From assembly GCF_018334155.1 (NCBI RefSeq), contig NZ_JAGXTP010000001.1, positions 2,607,821 to 2,671,820 on the forward strand: a stretch of 64,000 bases of DNA, in the 5' to 3' direction. The notes under the pieces are model-generated. The model was given only the letters and a program-made list of their open reading frames with translations, was not told where the DNA came from and ran no database searches. The position numbers and the translations under genes are program-made. Of this stretch, positions 15,797 to 25,430 are shown one piece after another (positions within the stretch are counted from its first letter, which is position 1; the number at the start of each line of letters is the position of its first letter). Source of the DNA: Devosia litorisediminis (GTDB taxonomy: Bacteria > Pseudomonadota > Alphaproteobacteria > Rhizobiales > Devosiaceae).

Positions 15797-18280
15797 TTGG
15801 CTGAACTGCCTGCCATCATCGCCGACTGGTTTGCCACCAAGTGCTGGGCACCACGGCAGCACCAGCTTGATGTTCTGGAAAGCTGGCAGGCAGGCGCCTC
15901 GGCGCTGCTGATTGCGCCCACCGGCGCGGGCAAGACACTGGCGGGTTTTCTGCCCAGCCTGACCGATCTGGTCCAGAGCGATCATGACGGGTTGCACACG
16001 CTCTATATCTCCCCGCTCAAGGCGCTGGCGGTGGATGTGCAGCGAAATCTGACCGGCCCGATCGACGAGATGGGTCTCAAGATCAAGGTCGAGACCCGCA
16101 CCGGGGATACACCGGCCAGCAAGCGTGCCCGGCAAAGGGCAAAGCCGCCGCATATCCTGCTAACCACCCCGGAACAGCTGTGCCTGTTGATCAGCCACCC
16201 GCATGCCGAGCTGTTCTTCGGTTCGCTCAAGCGCATAGTGCTCGACGAGCTGCACGCCCTGGTGACCTCCAAACGCGGCGAATTGCTGTCGCTGGCGCTA
16301 GCGCGCATTGCCACGCTGGCACCCGATCTGCAGATCACCGCGCTCAGCGCCACGGTGGCGCGACCAGACCTGTTGCGGGACTGGATCGCGCAGCCGGTTT
16401 CGGGCAAGCCAACCCATTTGCTGGAAGCTTCGGGTGGCGCGCCGCCCGTGCTCAAAATCCTCGAAACCGAACAGCGCCTGCCCTGGGCAGGGCATTCGGC
16501 GAATTACGCCCACGCCGAACTCTATGAGACCATCAAGCGGCATCGCACCACGCTGTTGTTCGTCAATACGCGCAGTCAGGCCGAACTGCTGTTTCAGGGG
16601 CTGTGGGCGGTCAATGAGGAATTACTGCCCATTGCGCTCCATCACGGCTCATTATCGGTTGAGCAACGCCGCAAGGTCGAGACCGCCATGGTTGCGGGCA
16701 CGCTCAAGGCGGTGGTGTGCACCTCCACCCTTGATCTGGGCATTGACTGGGGTGATGTCGATCTGGTGGTGCAGGTGGGGGCGCCAAAGGGCAGCTCGCG
16801 CATGCTGCAGCGCATTGGCCGCGCCAACCACCGGCTGGACGAGCCATCCAAAGCCATGCTGGTGCCGTCCAACCGCTTTGAGGTGCTCGAATGCGAGGCG
16901 GCGCTGGAGGCCGTCGCCGAGCGCCATCAGGACAGCGAAGACCCGGTCAATGGCGGCTATGACGTGTTGGCGCAGCATATTCTGGGTATGGCCTGTGCCG
17001 CGTCGTTTGCGGCAGACGATCTTTATGCCGAAATACGGCTCGCCTGGCCCTATCGTGATCTGGAACGCAGCCAGTTCGACCGCGTGCTCGAATTCGTGGC
17101 CACGGGTGGTTATGCGCTCAAGGCCTATGAGCGTTATGCCCGCCTCAAGCTGACCGAAAACGGCACCTGGCGCGTGGCCAATCCGCAGGTGGCCCAGCAA
17201 TATCGACTCAATATCGGCACCATTATCGAAGAGCCGATGGTGCGGGTGCGACTGGTGCGATCGCGTGGCTTCAAGAAAGGCCAGTCCAAGAGCCCCATCG
17301 GGGCGGGCGGGCGCGTGCTGGGTGAGATGGAAGAGTATTTCTTCGGCACGCTGCTGGTGGGCGACACCTTCATGTTTGGCGGCGAGATCGTGGCCTTTGA
17401 GGGCATGCGCGACAATGAGGCTTTCGTGTCGCGGGCGCAGGCGACCAATCCCAAGATACCATCCTATATGGGCGGCAAGTTTCCGCTCTCGACCTATCTG
17501 GCCGACCGGGTACGGCGGATCATGGATACGCCGGCAGACTGGGCCAAGCTGCCCGAGCAGGTGCGCGACTGGCTGGCTTTGCAGCGCGACGTGTCGGTGA
17601 TGCCCAAGCGCGACAGCCTGCTGGTCGAGACCTTTCCGCGTGGGGCACAGAACTATCTGGTGTGCTACCCGTTTGAGGGTCGGCTGGCGCACCAGACGCT
17701 GGGCATGTTGCTGACGCGGCGGCTGGAACGATCACGGGCGCGGCCGCTGGGCTTTGTCGCCAGCGAATATGCGCTGGCGATCTGGGGACTGGGCGATCTG
17801 TCAGCTTTGATCCGCACCGAGCGGCTATCGCTGGACGAGTTATTCTCCGAGGACATGCTGGGCGATGATCTGGAAGCCTGGCTGGATGAATCGGCACTGA
17901 TGAAACGCACCTTCCGCAATTGCGCGATCATTGCCGGGTTGATCGAACGTCGACATCCGGGCCGCGAGAAAAGTGGCCGGCAGATCACCATGAGCTCGGA
18001 CCTGATCTATGACGTGCTCTATCAGCACGAGCCCGATCACATATTGATCCAGGCGACCCGTCGTGACGCGGCGCGGGGACTGCTCGATATTGAACGGCTG
18101 GGCGACATGCTGGCGCGCATTCGCGGCCATATCGTGCACAAGCCGCTGAACCGGATTTCACCACTTGCGGTACCGGTGATGCTCGATATCGGCAAGGAGC
18201 CGATTTTCGGCGAGGGGCGCGAATCGGCTATGGCTGATGCCGCAGATGAACTGATGCGTGAGGCGCTTGGGCAATCTTGA
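15797..18280 (+). CDS. Ligase-associated DNA damage response DEXH-box helicase (Lhr-like)
   Basis: Superfamily 2 helicase of about 827 residues. Motif I is APTGAGKT, motif II is DELH, motif III is SATV, and the helicase C domain carries TSTLDLGIDWGDV and QRIGRANHR (motif VI). The C-terminal Lhr-type WH/DUF4545-like region fills the last 350 residues. It belongs to the ligase-associated group encoded with a phosphoesterase, a DNA ligase and a nuclease; here only the phosphoesterase follows. The start is uncertain: TTG at 15797 has GGAG seven bases upstream and gives the usual N-terminus, while GTG codons at 15746 and 15755 would add 14-17 residues without a good ribosome site. Confidence 0.9.
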   Translation: MAELPAIIADWFATKCWAPRQHQLDVLESWQAGASALLIAPTGAGKTLAGFLPSLTDLVQSDHDGLHTLYISPLKALAVDVQRNLTGPIDEMGLKIKVETRTGDTPASKRARQRAKPPHILLTTPEQLCLLISHPHAELFFGSLKRIVLDELHALVTSKRGELLSLALARIATLAPDLQITALSATVARPDLLRDWIAQPVSGKPTHLLEASGGAPPVLKILETEQRLPWAGHSANYAHAELYETIKRHRTTLLFVNTRSQAELLFQGLWAVNEELLPIALHHGSLSVEQRRKVETAMVAGTLKAVVCTSTLDLGIDWGDVDLVVQVGAPKGSSRMLQRIGRANHRLDEPSKAMLVPSNRFEVLECEAALEAVAERHQDSEDPVNGGYDVLAQHILGMACAASFAADDLYAEIRLAWPYRDLERSQFDRVLEFVATGGYALKAYERYARLKLTENGTWRVANPQVAQQYRLNIGTIIEEPMVRVRLVRSRGFKKGQSKSPIGAGGRVLGEMEEYFFGTLLVGDTFMFGGEIVAFEGMRDNEAFVSRAQATNPKIPSYMGGKFPLSTYLADRVRRIMDTPADWAKLPEQVRDWLALQRDVSVMPKRDSLLVETFPRGAQNYLVCYPFEGRLAHQTLGMLLTRRLERSRARPLGFVASEYALAIWGLGDLSALIRTERLSLDELFSEDMLGDDLEAWLDESALMKRTFRNCAIIAGLIERRHPGREKSGRQITMSSDLIYDVLYQHEPDHILIQATRRDAARGLLDIERLGDMLARIRGHIVHKPLNRISPLAVPVMLDIGKEPIFGEGRESAMADAADELMREALGQS

Positions 18281-18984
18281 GCCAGGTCCAATATCAAGCC
18301 GAGATGACGGAGACACCGGTCTTGCGCTTTGCCGGCCATAATTTTGAACCCCTGCCTTCCGGCGCGCTGTACTGGCATAGCCGGCAGACGTTGCTGGTTG
18401 CCGATCTGCATCTGGAGAAGATGAGCAGCTTTGCCAGACGCGGGCAGATGCTGCCGCCTTATGATACCGGCATGACGCTTTCTCGGTTGGAGGCCGATCT
18501 GCGACGTACCGGCGCGCAGCGTCTGGTCTCGCTGGGTGACAGCTTCCATCGCGATGAGGGCACCACCACGCTCAGCGAGACGGACCGCGCACGGTTGGAC
18601 CGGTTGACGGGGCTGGCGGAATGGCTCTGGCTGGCAGGCAATCACGATCCGCGCCCGCACGTACTGGGCGGACAGTGTCGAAACGAGGTTACGCTGGACG
18701 GGCTGGTTCTCACACACGAGCCGCGCCGAGGCACCGTTGGATTGATGGCGGGACATTTGCACCCGGCAGCCCATATCCAGATCGAAGGGCGCTCAACGCG
18801 TCGTCCGTGCTTCGTGCATGACAATCGGCTGATGATCCTGCCCGCCTATGGCGCCTCGACGGGGTCGATCAATATCCTGTCGGCAGCCTTTAACGGTCTG
18901 TTTCATCTGCCGGGGCTGGAAGTGACCATGCTGGGCAAGGATCGCACCTATCCGGTCAGTCCCAAGCGGCTGGTCCGCAACTGA
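18277..18984 (+). CDS. pdeM: Ligase-associated DNA damage response endonuclease PdeM
   Basis: Calcineurin-like metallophosphoesterase of 235 residues. The metal-binding motifs occur in order: DLHLEK, GDSFHRDE, GNHDP, a THEP site and GHLHPA. This is the PdeM group encoded beside Lhr-like helicases and proposed to act in DNA repair. A TTG start at 18277 overlaps the helicase stop by 4 nt (TTGA); ATG at 18304 is an alternative that drops nine residues not conserved in the family. Its stop abuts the converging TIGR02186 gene. The ligase and exonuclease that usually complete the set are not present in the window. Confidence 0.88.
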   Translation: MSQVQYQAEMTETPVLRFAGHNFEPLPSGALYWHSRQTLLVADLHLEKMSSFARRGQMLPPYDTGMTLSRLEADLRRTGAQRLVSLGDSFHRDEGTTTLSETDRARLDRLTGLAEWLWLAGNHDPRPHVLGGQCRNEVTLDGLVLTHEPRRGTVGLMAGHLHPAAHIQIEGRSTRRPCFVHDNRLMILPAYGASTGSINILSAAFNGLFHLPGLEVTMLGKDRTYPVSPKRLVRN

Positions 18985-19746
18985 TCAGCGCTTGAACAGC
19001 ACGCCACCAAGCCAGCCGGTAAACAAGGCCAGAATGACGCAGACCAGACCATAGAGCAGCGGCTGCTGCACGGCAGACAGGGCGATAAAGCGTTCAAAGC
19101 CAATCTTTCGCACCGAAAAACCCTCGGACTTCCGGGCGATAATTTCGCCCTGCTTGAAGACGTAGGTCAGCGCGATATAGGGCCCCGGCGGCGCATTGCT
19201 GGGCAGCGTCAGGCGGGCCGAATAGAAATTGTCGGACAGGAAATTGACGCCATTTTCCTGAATGCCGAACAGCCCCTCCTCGCGCATCAGCCGAACCAGT
19301 TGGGGGCTGAAAACAGCAGTTTTCCACCAGTCGGCCGTACTTGTGGCCAGTGTCAGGGCCTCGGGCAGGATGGCGTTGGCCGTCAGGGTGGTGACGTCGG
19401 TAATGTCCGTCAGTTTGTCGCTGGAGAGCACATGGAAGTAGCTGGGGAAGTTGTCGAATTCGACCTGATCGGTGTTCAACCAGATACCGAAATTGTGGGT
19501 TTTTTCGCGCGCGACACGGTTCTGTGTCGGCCCCAGCACCACGACCACAACGTGGAAGGGGCCGGTGACAAACTTCTGATCGGAGCCAGCATCTGGCGCA
19601 ATGGTGCCGAAGAAGGTCATCCTCTCGCCATCAAAGCTGGAGGTGATCTCGACGCTATCATTGGAGAGCTGGGAAACGAGGCGCTCGGCATGCGCTGAGG
19701 AGATCAGCAGCGTTGTCAGGATCGCGATGACAAGAAACCGGATCAT
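18985..19746 (-). CDS. TIGR02186 family protein, membrane-anchored periplasmic
   Basis: Alphaproteobacterial conserved protein of 253 residues. A signal peptide (about 1-20, ending AHA) is followed by a beta-rich periplasmic domain and a C-terminal membrane helix (LLYGLVCVILALFTGWLGGVLF, about 228-249) with a KR tail facing the cytoplasm. The family is found beside TauE/SafE sulfite exporters, as here. The start ATG overlaps the exporter stop by 4 nt, so the two are co-translated. A role as an accessory subunit of the exporter is inferred from this recurring arrangement; no activity is known to me. Confidence 0.88.
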   Translation of the reverse strand: MIRFLVIAILTTLLISSAHAERLVSQLSNDSVEITSSFDGERMTFFGTIAPDAGSDQKFVTGPFHVVVVVLGPTQNRVAREKTHNFGIWLNTDQVEFDNFPSYFHVLSSDKLTDITDVTTLTANAILPEALTLATSTADWWKTAVFSPQLVRLMREEGLFGIQENGVNFLSDNFYSARLTLPSNAPPGPYIALTYVFKQGEIIARKSEGFSVRKIGFERFIALSAVQQPLLYGLVCVILALFTGWLGGVLFKR

Positions 19747-20669
19747 TGGCTACCTCCGACCACCGCCATGCTGAACACGTCAGCTGGGGTGAGGATCAGC
19801 GAAACACCAAAGCGGATCGCCACGGCCAGAACGAGCAGCGCCAGCAGGCCGCGCAATTGCTCGCCTCGCAGATACTTGCCGGCCGATGCGCCGAACTGGG
19901 CGCCGGCGGTGCCGCCCACCATCAGGCAGAAGGCGAGCAGAATATCGACGCTCTGACTCTGCACGGCATGCAGGATGGTGGTCGCGGCCATCATGGCAAC
20001 CACCTGCGCCAGCGAAGTGCCGATGACAATGCTACCGGGCACACGCAGCAGATAGACCAACGCGGGCACCATGATGAAGCCACCGCCAATGCCCAACAGC
20101 GAGCCAACGAAGCCGATAAACAGCCCAATCAGCAGGACAGGCAGCACACTGATATAAAGGCGCGACTTCTTGAAGCGCACGCGTAGCGGCAGACCGTGAA
20201 TCCAGTTGTGCTGATTGGGCAGGCGTTCGCGCACCACCACGCCCTTGCGTGACTTGAGCAGCGAGCGCGCCGACTCCACCAGCATCAGCGTACCGACCGA
20301 ACCGAGCAGCACCAGAAAGCCAACGGAAATGACCACATCGAGCTGACCGGCATCGCGCAGCATGTCAAACGCAGCCACGCCACCAATGGCACCCATAATG
20401 CCGGAAATAATCAGATACAGAGCGAGATGAAGGTCTATGCCGCCGCGTCGATAGTGTCCGAGGGCGCCAGAAGTCGATGCCGCGACGACCTGGCCGGTTA
20501 CCGAAGCAACAGCGACAGGTGCGGGAACACCAGAGAAAATCAGCAAGGGAGTCAGCAGGAAACCACCGCCGACCCCAAACAGGCCCGACAGGAATCCGAC
20601 TGCCCCTCCGATCCCCACGAGAAAGAAGAGGTTCACGGAAAGTTCGGCGATCGGCAGATAGATCTGCAA
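19743..20669 (-). CDS. TauE/SafE (TSUP) family sulfite/organic anion exporter
   Basis: Integral membrane protein of 308 residues with about eight hydrophobic segments in two repeats. Each repeat holds the TSUP signature of glycine-rich FGVGGGFLLTPLLIF (about 30-44) and LGIGGGFIMVPALVYLL in the second half. Members export sulfite, sulfoacetate or related anions, or import sulfur compounds; the substrate here is unknown. It is the first gene of a two-gene operon with TIGR02186. Its promoter must lie in the 153-bp gap at 20670-20822. Confidence 0.9.
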   Translation of the reverse strand: MQIYLPIAELSVNLFFLVGIGGAVGFLSGLFGVGGGFLLTPLLIFSGVPAPVAVASVTGQVVAASTSGALGHYRRGGIDLHLALYLIISGIMGAIGGVAAFDMLRDAGQLDVVISVGFLVLLGSVGTLMLVESARSLLKSRKGVVVRERLPNQHNWIHGLPLRVRFKKSRLYISVLPVLLIGLFIGFVGSLLGIGGGFIMVPALVYLLRVPGSIVIGTSLAQVVAMMAATTILHAVQSQSVDILLAFCLMVGGTAGAQFGASAGKYLRGEQLRGLLALLVLAVAIRFGVSLILTPADVFSMAVVGGSQ

Positions 20670-20739
20670 GACCCTGGTTCCGTTCGAAACAACTACATCG
20701 CAACGACCCTACAGGATCGTCCGTCAACAATAAGTCAAA

Positions 20740-20766
20740 GGCTCCCACCTTTTACAGGCAGGAGCC
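20740..20766 (-). terminator. Probable terminator downstream of the PodJ-like gene
   Basis: On the minus strand GGCTCC...GGAGCC encloses a 15-nt loop with a short inner CC/GG pairing, and is followed by TTTGACTT. The stem is short, so efficiency is doubtful, but it lies between the PodJ-like stop and the TauE operon. Confidence 0.4.
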
Positions 20767-20822
20767 CCACTATTTTTGCGCTGTATGGCGCATAAGGCAC
20801 ACAGTCAGAATACGCTTTGATG

Positions 20823-23800
20823 TCAGACCGGCTGACTGCCCAGAACGGCGAGCAGACGCGGGTTGATCACGCCGGTTTCACTCATGCCGGTGCCCCGCTC
20901 GAATGTGCGAATGGCTTCGGCAGTCTTGGGACCAACCAGACCGTCAGGGGTGCCGATGTCAAAGCCCAACTTCGCCAGCGCCATCTGCACCTTGGTGATC
21001 ACTTCACGCGAGGTGATGGGTTCGCCGGCCACGAACTTGTCGGACCACGTCCCGATGGGCGCAAAATTGGCAGCCAGGTTGATCGGTGCTGACTTCCAGG
21101 CAGCCACCTCGGCCCCGACGCGGCTGACGGCTTCTGCGCTGAGCGACTTGGCGATATCTTCGCGTGCCTTGGCAGCGTCGGCGTCGCCCCCAAGGGCAGC
21201 CAGGGAGAACCATTTATAGGACTGCTCGAAATCTTGGGTAACGCCAAGACCGCGGGCATAGAGCATGCCCAGATTGAACTGGCTGTCGGTCATGCCGCGT
21301 GCGGCCGCCTGGGCGAACCATTCGGCTGCAGTTTCAAAGGCCTGCTCGCCCATCTGCCCGCTGGCATAGAGTGCCGCCAGATTATGCATGGCCATGCGGT
21401 TGTCGGCATCGGCAGCGCGCTGATACCAGAGCTTGGCCAGTTCGAGATCTTTATCAACGCCGGTACCGGTCTCATAGAGATTGCCCAGGCGATACTGCGC
21501 GGGCACGAAACCCTGCGCTGCCGAGCGTTCATACCAGACGGCGGCTTCTTCATAGCTCTGATCGACAGCGCGACCTTCGCTAAAGATGGCAGCCACTTCG
21601 AACTGAGCCTTGGCGTCGCCATCGGCAGCGGCCTGACGCAGTTCAACTGGTCCGACGGATTCGGTCGGCAGATCAAAGGTCTCGGGAATGGTAATCTTGC
21701 CACCAATGCTGCCCGTAGTGGCGGGCACGTCACCCATGGCGCCGTTCGGGGCAAAGGTCGCGCCGTTGCCACCGGTACTGGCCAGCAGCGATGGCGGCAT
21801 TGGCGTGGTGGCCACATTGGAGCGGCTGAAGCTGGACACGTTGGGGTTGATCGAGGCCGTCGCGGTATCATCGACCATATCGATGACGCGCGGCTCGGGC
21901 CGGACCAGCGATACGTCCTGCGATGCGGTTGGCTCACCAGCAGGCGCGGCAGGGGCCGCGGCGGGTGCGGGCTCTTCGACGGCTGCCTGTTGTGGCTGTG
22001 CAGGCGCCATGCGCTGCATGACCAGATTGAGGGCCAGCATGGAGACAGCCACCAGCGTAGCGGCCAGCAGCAGCGGCCTGCGGTGGCGCACCAGGAAATT
22101 GGGCTGCGTGTCTGTGTCGGGCTCGGCAGTCACGCCGGCCGAGGTGACGGCATCAACTGCGGGAGCCTTGGGCTCGGACTTGCCCAGACGGATCCGGCGC
22201 TTGGGCTTTTCGACCTTGGCTGGTTTCTCCGCCTTGGCAGGCTTTTCGACTTTGACTGGCTTTTCTGGGGTCGGCTTGACGTCCGGCTCGCGCAAGAGCG
22301 GCGCTGGCTCGGATGCCTTGTCGGGCATGAAGCGCGACAGGGCGCGGCTGATGACTGAGCCGCCGGCAACTTCAGGGACCGCAGTTTCGGCACGCGCACG
22401 CTGGGCGCGACGGGCGGCGGCCACGAAGGTGCTGGTACTGTTCTGGCTAGCCTGAGCTTCAGCGGGCGATACCGCAGGCGCAGACGACTTGAAGGACTCA
22501 GCGCCCGACGGGGAAAAGCTGGACTGCGGGCGCGGTGGACGCTCCACGCTGCCTGGATCAAAGGCGGGGCGGTCTACTGGCGTGGTTGCGGTTGGCTTTT
22601 CGACAAACGCAGCTGGGGCTTCTGGTCTTGCTGTCTGGGGCGGCGCCTCGGGCTCGTGTGCCATTGGCGGCGGCTGGGTAGCGCCAACCTTGGCAGCCAG
22701 AGCCGAGCGGACAGGGCCGGCATTCTTGAAGCCGGGATCAACCAGTGGTGCGTCATCGCCCGGATTGGCGGGCATGGCATCATCGTCGTCGTCAGACGGC
22801 GCAGTGCCCAGAGCAGACAGCATGGCTTCGAGCCGCTCGGCGCGGCTTTCTCCGGGCGCTTCAGTGGGCGGTGTGGTCAGACCAAAACTAGTCGAAGATC
22901 TGGTGGCTGGCTGGGCGGGTTGAATTTCAGCCGCAGTGGGCGCAGTCGGGGCGGATGCAGCCGCACGATTGGTGAGCACCGCTTCGAGCCGCGTCAGGCG
23001 CTCGGCGGTATCCTTGCCAGCTGTGTTGAACAGCGCCGTCATGCGCTCTTCTAGTGCATTCATGCCGTCGGGACTCATCCCGGCAGCAGCCGGGGTCGAT
23101 TTGGCGACGGCCTGCGAGGTGCGTTCAGCAACCAGTTCGGCCAGGGTTTCGTAGTCGGGGGTTTTGCCAGCGCTCTTGATCATGCCGGCCAGGCGGTCTT
23201 CAATGCTCTTGAGGCTGTCCGGACCGAACATGGCGACTGGTGCGGGTGCCTTGCGGGTCAGGGCATCGCTGGTGCGCTCGGCAACCAGTGTTGCAACGGC
23301 CTCGATATCGGCGGCATCGCTGGAGTCCGAATAGAGCTTGGCCAGGCCATTGAGCTGGGCGCCGGTTTCATCCATGCGCTGCATCAGCAGCTTGAGCTGG
23401 CTTTCAACATTGGCGCTGTCTGCGGCCGGCTGGATGCGCTCGGAGAGGGCGCCAATCTGGCTTTCAATCCGGTCAAAGCGCGGCTCCATGCCCGAAAGCA
23501 CAGCTTCGCGAAGGGCCGATACATCCTGCTTGAGACCAGCAACGTCGCCATTGGCGACCTCGAAATCGCCAATACGGGCGGCCAGGGCATCAACCTTGCT
23601 GATCAGCGCGCCAGGGGCCGCATCGCCATTGTGCATGGCCTGGGTAAAGGCGGCCATCTCGGCTGTCAGTCGTTCGAAGTCGCCTGAGGGCAGACCGATG
23701 TTCTTTTCGATGGAATCAATGCGGTCATAGACATTGCGCACGCTGGCTTCGATGGCCTGCATGGTGGGGACAAGGCTCGCGGCGCCTTCCGTCTGCGGTG

Positions 23801-24548
23801 CAGCGGCGATCCGATCCTCGCGGACGATCTCGCGCTCCATTTGCTGGGCCTGCAGTTCGGCAAGCTTGCCCACTGTGCTGGACACGTCATCAAGGCGCTT
23901 GTTGATGGCGGTCAGGTCCACCTTGGGACCCTGCTCGATCAACTGGGCCAGTGCGCCGATCTGGGATTCGAGGCGCTTGACCTGACCGGTTTCGCCGACG
24001 GCACCGGCAAGCAGTTCCACGACATGGGTAAGCTGCTCAACCTGGCTGGCAACTTCGTGCACGCTGCCATGGTTGTTACGCTGCGATTTCAGTTCGGTTT
24101 CAAGCCGACCAAGGCGACCCGAGAGGCCACCGACCAAGGAATTGAGTTCACGGAATTCAGGGGTATCGACAACACGACGCCCCAACCCGGCCGCGGTGCC
24201 CGACATCTGTCGGCCGCGAATTTCGGCGATGGCGCTGGCCAGCGCGTCGTCTTCATCATCGTGATGGGCGGCTTCATCGCGTTCGCTGAAACGATCAACG
24301 GCACGCTTGACGGTGCGCAGAGCCTCGCGACGGCGGACGGCAGGTTCGGGGCCGATCACCTGATCGCGCAGATTGCGGACGCGCTGGGTCAGCCCCGTCA
24401 GGGCGGGCTCGGGCTCTTCGATCTGGGCGTAGCGCCCCTCAACCTGATCAAGCAGGGCTACCAGTTCACCACGCAAGGCCTGCCACTCGCCCGGCTGCGG
24501 TTCACGAGCCGGGTCGGTCATATCCTGAAAAGAGTGCGCGCGGGCCAT
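20823..24548 (-). CDS. PodJ-like polar localisation protein (coiled coil, TM, SEL1 repeats, peptidoglycan-binding)
   Basis: Large protein of 1241 residues. Residues 1-600 are rich in coiled coil, with repeated phased segments such as ESQIGALAQLIEQ. Residues 600-820 are a Pro/Ala-rich and Lys-rich linker. One membrane helix sits at about 825-845, followed by a Pro/Ala periplasmic stretch. Four SEL1 repeats occupy about 965-1110 (for example AQYRLGNLYETGTGVDKDLE), and a C-terminal peptidoglycan-binding domain fills the last 65 residues. This order and length match PodJ of Caulobacter and Agrobacterium, a scaffold that marks the new pole and affects cell division and surface organelles. The minus-strand start is ATG at 24548. 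A G9 run and a GANTC methylation site lie just upstream. Confidence 0.82.
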   Translation of the reverse strand: MARAHSFQDMTDPAREPQPGEWQALRGELVALLDQVEGRYAQIEEPEPALTGLTQRVRNLRDQVIGPEPAVRRREALRTVKRAVDRFSERDEAAHHDDEDDALASAIAEIRGRQMSGTAAGLGRRVVDTPEFRELNSLVGGLSGRLGRLETELKSQRNNHGSVHEVASQVEQLTHVVELLAGAVGETGQVKRLESQIGALAQLIEQGPKVDLTAINKRLDDVSSTVGKLAELQAQQMEREIVREDRIAAAPQTEGAASLVPTMQAIEASVRNVYDRIDSIEKNIGLPSGDFERLTAEMAAFTQAMHNGDAAPGALISKVDALAARIGDFEVANGDVAGLKQDVSALREAVLSGMEPRFDRIESQIGALSERIQPAADSANVESQLKLLMQRMDETGAQLNGLAKLYSDSSDAADIEAVATLVAERTSDALTRKAPAPVAMFGPDSLKSIEDRLAGMIKSAGKTPDYETLAELVAERTSQAVAKSTPAAAGMSPDGMNALEERMTALFNTAGKDTAERLTRLEAVLTNRAAASAPTAPTAAEIQPAQPATRSSTSFGLTTPPTEAPGESRAERLEAMLSALGTAPSDDDDDAMPANPGDDAPLVDPGFKNAGPVRSALAAKVGATQPPPMAHEPEAPPQTARPEAPAAFVEKPTATTPVDRPAFDPGSVERPPRPQSSFSPSGAESFKSSAPAVSPAEAQASQNSTSTFVAAARRAQRARAETAVPEVAGGSVISRALSRFMPDKASEPAPLLREPDVKPTPEKPVKVEKPAKAEKPAKVEKPKRRIRLGKSEPKAPAVDAVTSAGVTAEPDTDTQPNFLVRHRRPLLLAATLVAVSMLALNLVMQRMAPAQPQQAAVEEPAPAAAPAAPAGEPTASQDVSLVRPEPRVIDMVDDTATASINPNVSSFSRSNVATTPMPPSLLASTGGNGATFAPNGAMGDVPATTGSIGGKITIPETFDLPTESVGPVELRQAAADGDAKAQFEVAAIFSEGRAVDQSYEEAAVWYERSAAQGFVPAQYRLGNLYETGTGVDKDLELAKLWYQRAADADNRMAMHNLAALYASGQMGEQAFETAAEWFAQAAARGMTDSQFNLGMLYARGLGVTQDFEQSYKWFSLAALGGDADAAKAREDIAKSLSAEAVSRVGAEVAAWKSAPINLAANFAPIGTWSDKFVAGEPITSREVITKVQMALAKLGFDIGTPDGLVGPKTAEAIRTFERGTGMSETGVINPRLLAVLGSQPV

Positions 24549-24758
24549 AAACGATACCTGTCATGAAAAGACGGTCCCCCCCCCGCGATTCAACACGAAG
24601 GTATGACGCTCACTCTTGGGATTTTATGGTAAAGAACCCGTTAAGCATTGCCGCATTAAGCCAGTGCCGGACCCCTAGAGAGCTGATTTTCTAGTGGTTT
24701 ACGACTACAGGGTGACGATACACCCCTATTGTCCACGCGCTGGGAGGCCGACGCCAAT

Positions 24759-25430
24759 ATGACACGCCGCCGTATCATCATCGTTGACGACCATCCGCTG
24801 TTCCGCGCTGCCTTGCGCCAAACCCTTTCTGGTGGCGATGCAACCGTGACGGTCGAAGAGGCAGGTGATCTGGCTGGCTTGAGCTCTGCGCTCGACGCTG
24901 ATCGCGATTGCGATCTGGTGCTACTGGACCTCAACATGCCCGGCGTGCGGGGGTTTTCGGGGCTCTTGCTGCTGCGGGCGCAATATCCCGATATTCCCGT
25001 AATGATCATTTCTGCGGTTGAGGACAGCACGGTTGTGCGCCGCGCGTTCGAGTTGGGAGCTGCGGGCTATCTGCACAAATCTGTGGGGCCAACAGAAATC
25101 CGTCGCGCCATCGAAACCGTGCTCTCGGGCGAAGTGTTCGTGCCCGAAGGGACGACGCTGAGCGGCGATGATGATCACACGGCCCTGATGCGCCGCCTGT
25201 CAACGCTCACGCCGCAGCAGGTCCGCGTGCTGATGATGCTCAGTGACGGGCTGATGAACAAGCAAATCGCCTATGAGCTGACCATCTCGGAAGCCACGGT
25301 CAAGGCGCATGTCTCTGCCATTCTGCAAAAGCTGGACGTCGATAGCCGCACCCAGGCGGTGATCGCGGCGGCGCGGATTGAGGATGGCCAGTTCGAGGCG
25401 CTGTTTTCCACGGGCCCCGAAAAAGTCTAA
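24759..25430 (+). CDS. LuxR/NarL family response regulator
   Basis: Two-component regulator of 223 residues. The receiver has acidic residues Asp10-Asp11 and phosphoacceptor Asp57 in LVLLDLNMPG, the switch region IISAVED and the Lys in LHKSVG. The LuxR-type helix-turn-helix (LTPQQVRVLMMLSDGLMNKQ) occupies about residues 155-215. ATG at 24759 follows GGGAGG at 24742. No kinase gene is adjacent. It diverges from the PodJ-like gene across 210 bp, and its stop overlaps the converging pyrD stop. Its target is unknown; unlike the FixJ-like protein at 10.3 kb, this receiver is intact. Confidence 0.92.
   Translation: MTRRRIIIVDDHPLFRAALRQTLSGGDATVTVEEAGDLAGLSSALDADRDCDLVLLDLNMPGVRGFSGLLLLRAQYPDIPVMIISAVEDSTVVRRAFELGAAGYLHKSVGPTEIRRAIETVLSGEVFVPEGTTLSGDDDHTALMRRLSTLTPQQVRVLMMLSDGLMNKQIAYELTISEATVKAHVSAILQKLDVDSRTQAVIAAARIEDGQFEALFSTGPEKV

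Noticed and set aside
21234..22358. Long plus-strand frame of 374 codons opposite the PodJ-like gene
   Set aside because: Antisense shadow; Gly/Arg/His-rich translation without recognisable family, and no ribosome site.
24628..24650. Possible CtrA box (TAAA-N7-TTAA) between the PodJ-like gene and the response regulator
   Set aside because: One mismatch in a short AT motif and unclear distance to either start; only the nearby GANTC site and C9 run are kept as observations.
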